Assembly (NCBI GenBank): GCA_023439505.1
Contig: JAEXNR010000021.1
Coordinates: 124,001-188,000, forward strand
Reading direction: 5' to 3'
Origin: Bacillota bacterium
GTDB taxonomy: Bacteria; Bacillota; Clostridia; Lachnospirales; Lachnospiraceae
Length of the DNA: 64,000 nt
Part shown: positions 61,349 through 64,000 of the stretch, piece by piece
How positions within the stretch are numbered: the first letter of the stretch is position 1
How the letters are laid out: every line of letters starts with the position of its first letter
The notes under the pieces: generated by a model
Told to the model about the DNA's origin: nothing
The model's database searches: none
What the model saw: the letters and a program-made list of their open reading frames with translations, nothing else
Made by a program: the position numbers and the translations under genes

Positions 61349-62233
61349 CTAAACGGTAATATTGAAAAAACGAGTTACATATTCACGGAAATTTCTTGCC
61401 GCTTTTGAAAAATACCGTTGCTCTTTCCAAGCAAGTCGCAGAATATTTTTAAAATCAATCCCATCGATCTTAAGTAAAACAACAGGCAGCTCCTTTTTCT
61501 CCTCCTCAGAACATGGTAAAAAAGATACACCAAGCCCTGCTTCAACCAAATTAATAACCGCTGTGAATTCACTGCACTCACAGATGATATTTGGCACAAA
61601 TCCATTCTTTTTGCAAAGTTCATCGCAAAATTCTTGTTGGCTATAATTAGCTTTTAATCCAATAAAAGCTTCGTCTTTCAAATTCTGAAAAGAAACTGTT
61701 CGATGATTAGCAAGGGAGTGCGATGGTGGCACTGCCAAATAAATGTCCTCCTCTGCCAGTTTCATGGTAGAGATATTAGAGGGCTCATCAATCGTATTGA
61801 TAAAAGCAAAATCAATTTCATCTATATCCAATAGATGGAGCTTTACTCTATCATCTCCTAACTGTGTAATATGGAAATTTACTTTTGGATAAAGACTTGC
61901 AAAGTTGCCTATAAGATTACCGAATTCTTTATTCAAAGATGTAGTCGCAAAAGACACAGAGCCCATTTCACTTCCGGACAGATCGGATATCTCCTGTCGT
62001 CCTTCGTCAACTTCTTTCAATATTCTATTCGCCCGTTTTAAAAACGTTTTCCCGTATTCATTCAGAACAATATTACGTCCTGTCCGATTAAACAGGGGAA
62101 CTCCCAAGTCCGCCTCCAGTTTAGCAATCATGGCACTTAAGGCAGGTTGAGCAATCTGCAACACATCGGCGGCTCTTGTCATATGCTGCATGATTGCCAC
62201 AGTTTGAAAATATTTAATTTGCAACAAGTCCAT
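61349..62233 (-). CDS. LysR-family transcriptional regulator
   Basis: 294 residues. N-terminal helix-turn-helix: MDLLQIKYFQTVAIMQHMTR, AADVLQIAQPALSAMIAKLE, LGVPLFNRTGRNIVLNEYGK, followed by the PBP-like effector domain (EEDIYLAVPPSHSLA; VEAGLGVSFLPCSEEE). No divergent gene is close, so its target is unclear. ATG start; the ribosome site (GGAGAT) is moderate. Confidence 0.93.
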   Translation of the reverse strand: MDLLQIKYFQTVAIMQHMTRAADVLQIAQPALSAMIAKLEADLGVPLFNRTGRNIVLNEYGKTFLKRANRILKEVDEGRQEISDLSGSEMGSVSFATTSLNKEFGNLIGNFASLYPKVNFHITQLGDDRVKLHLLDIDEIDFAFINTIDEPSNISTMKLAEEDIYLAVPPSHSLANHRTVSFQNLKDEAFIGLKANYSQQEFCDELCKKNGFVPNIICECSEFTAVINLVEAGLGVSFLPCSEEEKKELPVVLLKIDGIDFKNILRLAWKEQRYFSKAARNFREYVTRFFNITV

Positions 62234-62550
62234 ACAGTATCTCCATATTTATAAAGTTATTATTATTAATTCGCTTACATCAATAATCATTTACATATCA
62301 TACAATAACATGGATACTTAAAATTATCAAGCGCCTTCAAATAACCAATGAATTAATGAAGGTCTACCCCAACTCATGAACCCGGAGGCCGTAAGTGACT
62401 TGAAAGTCCCCATAGACGGTCTTATGAAGGACTGATTTGCTGCCCACTTTCTTACGAAAAAATCTCTATTTCTTCGTAAAATCGAAGAGATAGAGATTTC
62501 CCATATAACGAGGCTAAATTGCCTTGCCGTCAGCTTATTTATCTTCCCTG
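62234..62550. other. 317-base gap
   Basis: Apart from the terminator at 62457-62499 there is no clear gene. The stretch before 62457 holds short GC-rich patches that could be gene debris, but no frame could be supported. Confidence 0.4.
62457..62499 (-). terminator. Terminator of the RpiB-DhaL-DhaK genes
   Basis: On the minus strand AAATCTCTATCTCTTCG, six-base loop, CGAAGAAATAGAGATTT and more Ts; 17-base stem with one wobble, 52 bases after the RpiB stop. Confidence 0.88.
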
Positions 62551-63006
62551 TTAGCTATGTTTTAAATTAGACTGCTCATATTCCATTATTCGTTCCACCT
62601 TGGGTATGGAACCTCCTCCCAAAAATTCACTGTCCAGCCAGATGTCCACAAGACATTTGGCCAGCTCCACACCAATGACACGTTCACCCATACACATGAT
62701 TTGTGCATTATTGCTTTTTCTGGACCGTTCCGTAGAATAAGGATCATGACAAACCGCTGCCCTGATTCCGGGAACTTTGTTTGCGGTCACAGCCATTCCA
62801 ATTCCTGTCCCACACATCAGAATACCTCTTTCAAACTCACCCTTTGCTACTGCTTCTGCCACAGTTACCGCCACATCCGGATATAGTACAACGGCACCTG
62901 CTTCGGCACCAAAATCCTGATATTCTATGTTCTTTGCATTTAACTGCTTTATAATCTCAAGCTTCAAATTATAAGCCGCTTCATCGCAACCAATTGCCAC
63001 CTTCAT
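62551..63006 (-). CDS. rpiB: RpiB/LacAB-family sugar-phosphate isomerase
   Basis: 151 residues. MKVAIGCDEAAYNLKLEIIK at the start, LMCGTGIGMAVTANKVPGIR (catalytic Cys in the CGTG loop), AAVCHDPYSTERSRKSNNAQ with His and Arg phosphate ligands, and CMGERVIG. The family isomerises ribose-5-phosphate, galactose-6-phosphate or tetrulose phosphates. Directly after DhaL and DhaK genes, so a phosphorylated ketotriose/tetrose substrate is likelier than ribose. ATG with AAAGGGTTG-type site. Confidence 0.9.
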   Translation of the reverse strand: MKVAIGCDEAAYNLKLEIIKQLNAKNIEYQDFGAEAGAVVLYPDVAVTVAEAVAKGEFERGILMCGTGIGMAVTANKVPGIRAAVCHDPYSTERSRKSNNAQIMCMGERVIGVELAKCLVDIWLDSEFLGGGSIPKVERIMEYEQSNLKHS

Positions 63007-63059
63007 ATAATCAACCCTTTCATTCTTCGCAGTAATAATATTGATCCGGTAATCCCGTC

Positions 63060-63701
63060 CTAGATCAAGACTTCTCCAATGCCATCGGCCATGGCTGTAA
63101 GAATAATGCAGCAGGAGGTTGCTCCAGCATCCAGCACGCCCCTTGACCGTTCTCCCAAACGGCTGGAGCGGCCAAATTTTGCAACCATATCCTTCGTAGA
63201 ATTTCTGCCGGCTATGGCAGCATTTTTCATTTCCTCTAACGCTTCCTTATAATCACTGCTCTTTTTAGCTGCTGCCAGGATTGTATCAGCTGCCGGTGAT
63301 AACGTATCTACTAACGTTTTATCCCCAACCTTTGCATCTACAATACCATATAACCCCTCCAAGCCGGCTGCTAACATCTTTCCAAAGTCTTCAAGTGAAA
63401 TTCTTTCTAATTCTTTTGCCGATTCTGCCATATCCATAAATATGGTTCCATAGATCGGTCCCATAGAACCACCAATCTCATTGAGGAGAATCATTCCAAG
63501 TTCTTCTAATCCTTCTGTAAATGTTATTTCTTTGTCTTTAAATCGGGCTTCAAAGACGGAAAAACCTTTATTCATATTCATACCATGGTCACCGTCGCCA
63601 ATTAAACCGTCTACTTCTCCAAGGTATGCTTTATTCTCTTGTATCGCCTTTACCATTCGCAGCAAAACAGCTTTTCCATCTATATTTCTAAATTCACTCA
63701 T
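63060..63701 (-). CDS. dhaL: Dihydroxyacetone-kinase-type DhaL subunit
   Basis: 213 residues. ADP/Mg-binding domain: VDGLIGDGDHGMNMNKGF carries the paired Asp and His ligands, then MGPIYGTIFMDMA and TLVDTLSPAADTI. In ATP-type kinases this domain holds the nucleotide and the separate DhaK carries the covalently bound ketose. Located 15 bases after the DhaK stop with AGGAGG seven bases before its ATG. No PTS DhaM was seen. Confidence 0.9.
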   Translation of the reverse strand: MSEFRNIDGKAVLLRMVKAIQENKAYLGEVDGLIGDGDHGMNMNKGFSVFEARFKDKEITFTEGLEELGMILLNEIGGSMGPIYGTIFMDMAESAKELERISLEDFGKMLAAGLEGLYGIVDAKVGDKTLVDTLSPAADTILAAAKKSSDYKEALEEMKNAAIAGRNSTKDMVAKFGRSSRLGERSRGVLDAGATSCCIILTAMADGIGEVLI

Positions 63702-63716
63702 CCTCCTGCCTCCTCA

Positions 63717-64000
63717 TTAAAACTGTTTTAAACCCACACTATTTGCCGGCATATCAATTAATTCCTTCAGCTCGTCATCTAATTTCATTACCGTTAACGT
63801 AGCGCCCATCATTTCCAAAGAAGTGAAATAGTTTCCGACATAAGAACGGTGTATCTTAATTCCTTTTCCTTTCAGCAATTCATCTATCTCATCATAAAGA
63901 ACATATAATTCCATTACAGGAGTTGCACCAAGACCGGATACCAACACGACAACTTCATCCCCTGCGGTAAAAGGATAGTCAGGAACAACAACATCTACCA
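63717..64000 (-). CDS. dhaK: Dihydroxyacetone-kinase-type DhaK subunit (5' part outside window)
   Basis: About 94 C-terminal residues; the frame is open to base 64000. Reads VDVVVPDYPFTAGDEVVVLV then SGLGATPVMELY, and ends TVMKLDDELKELIDMPANSV, the DhaK C-terminal domain. The covalent His would be in the missing N-terminal part. The operon order DhaK, DhaL, RpiB is usual for ketose kinases of the dihydroxyacetone, erythrulose or related type. Confidence 0.88.
   Translation of the reverse strand, partial: VDVVVPDYPFTAGDEVVVLVSGLGATPVMELYVLYDEIDELLKGKGIKIHRSYVGNYFTSLEMMGATLTVMKLDDELKELIDMPANSVGLKQF

Overview
The window looks like chromosome from a low-GC, Gram-positive anaerobic clostridium, most likely a Lachnospiraceae-type plant- or fungus-associated saccharolytic species. 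The grounds are AT-rich intergenic DNA with consensus TTGACA/TATAAT promoters, strong AGGAGG ribosome sites with frequent TTG/GTG starts, many one- and two-component regulators, a BMP-type nucleoside ABC importer, a thioredoxin-reductase-like protein without the usual NADPH motifs, and very large secreted multimodular glycosidases. The genus is inference. No rRNA, tRNA, CRISPR array, insertion sequence or phage gene was found.

Layout. 1-4512 (-): sugar operon of a LacI repressor, GH43 glycosidase, lipoprotein binding protein and ABC permease (cut by the window edge), with the same operator copied before the repressor and before the GH43 gene. 4.8-6.0 kb (+): Rrf2 regulator and a methyltransferase. 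6.1-11.5 kb: zinc/cadmium island with a CadC-like sensor, a free HMA metallochaperone, two paralogous P1B ATPases and four copies of one operator. 11.6-21.5 kb: accessory genes (methyltransferase, class D beta-lactamase lipoprotein, AraC-GyrI regulator, flavodoxin, MarR plus membrane protein, SDR plus WYL regulator, thioredoxin-reductase-like flavoprotein, C_GCAxxG_C_C protein, SnoaL-like protein, SDR remnant).

21.8-34.1 kb (-) is the most striking part: two giant secreted enzymes (about 1590 and 2481 residues) that together look like a beta-1,3-glucan (laminarin, callose or fungal wall) degradation machine. One carries GH81. The other combines a GH5 domain interrupted by a discoidin module with a large right-handed beta-helix domain. 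Both end in CBM6 modules alternating with chitobiase-type C-terminal repeats.

34.7-47.3 kb holds two envelope-stress-type two-component systems, each beside an ABC exporter (one with a frameshifted ATPase), an XRE/DUF3796/M23 operon, a MerR regulator broken by one in-frame amber codon with a BtrH-like partner, and ogt. 47.5-58.1 kb (-) is a CsbD protein followed by a nine-gene nucleoside operon (DeoR, phosphorylase, zinc dehydrogenase, MtnA-type isomerase, BMP lipoprotein, ATPase, two permeases, amidohydrolase), which reads as import and dismantling of a 5'-modified nucleoside such as methylthioadenosine or 5'-deoxyadenosine. It starts with a promoter directly followed by a terminator-like hairpin. 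58.5-64 kb: TetR plus MFS exporter with matching palindromes, a small orphan gene, gene debris, a LysR regulator, and an RpiB-DhaL-DhaK set (DhaK cut by the window end) suggesting ketotriose or ketotetrose use.

Most adaptation genes sit beside their own regulator, and the operators are unusually legible: nearly every regulator has a long perfect palindrome over its promoter.
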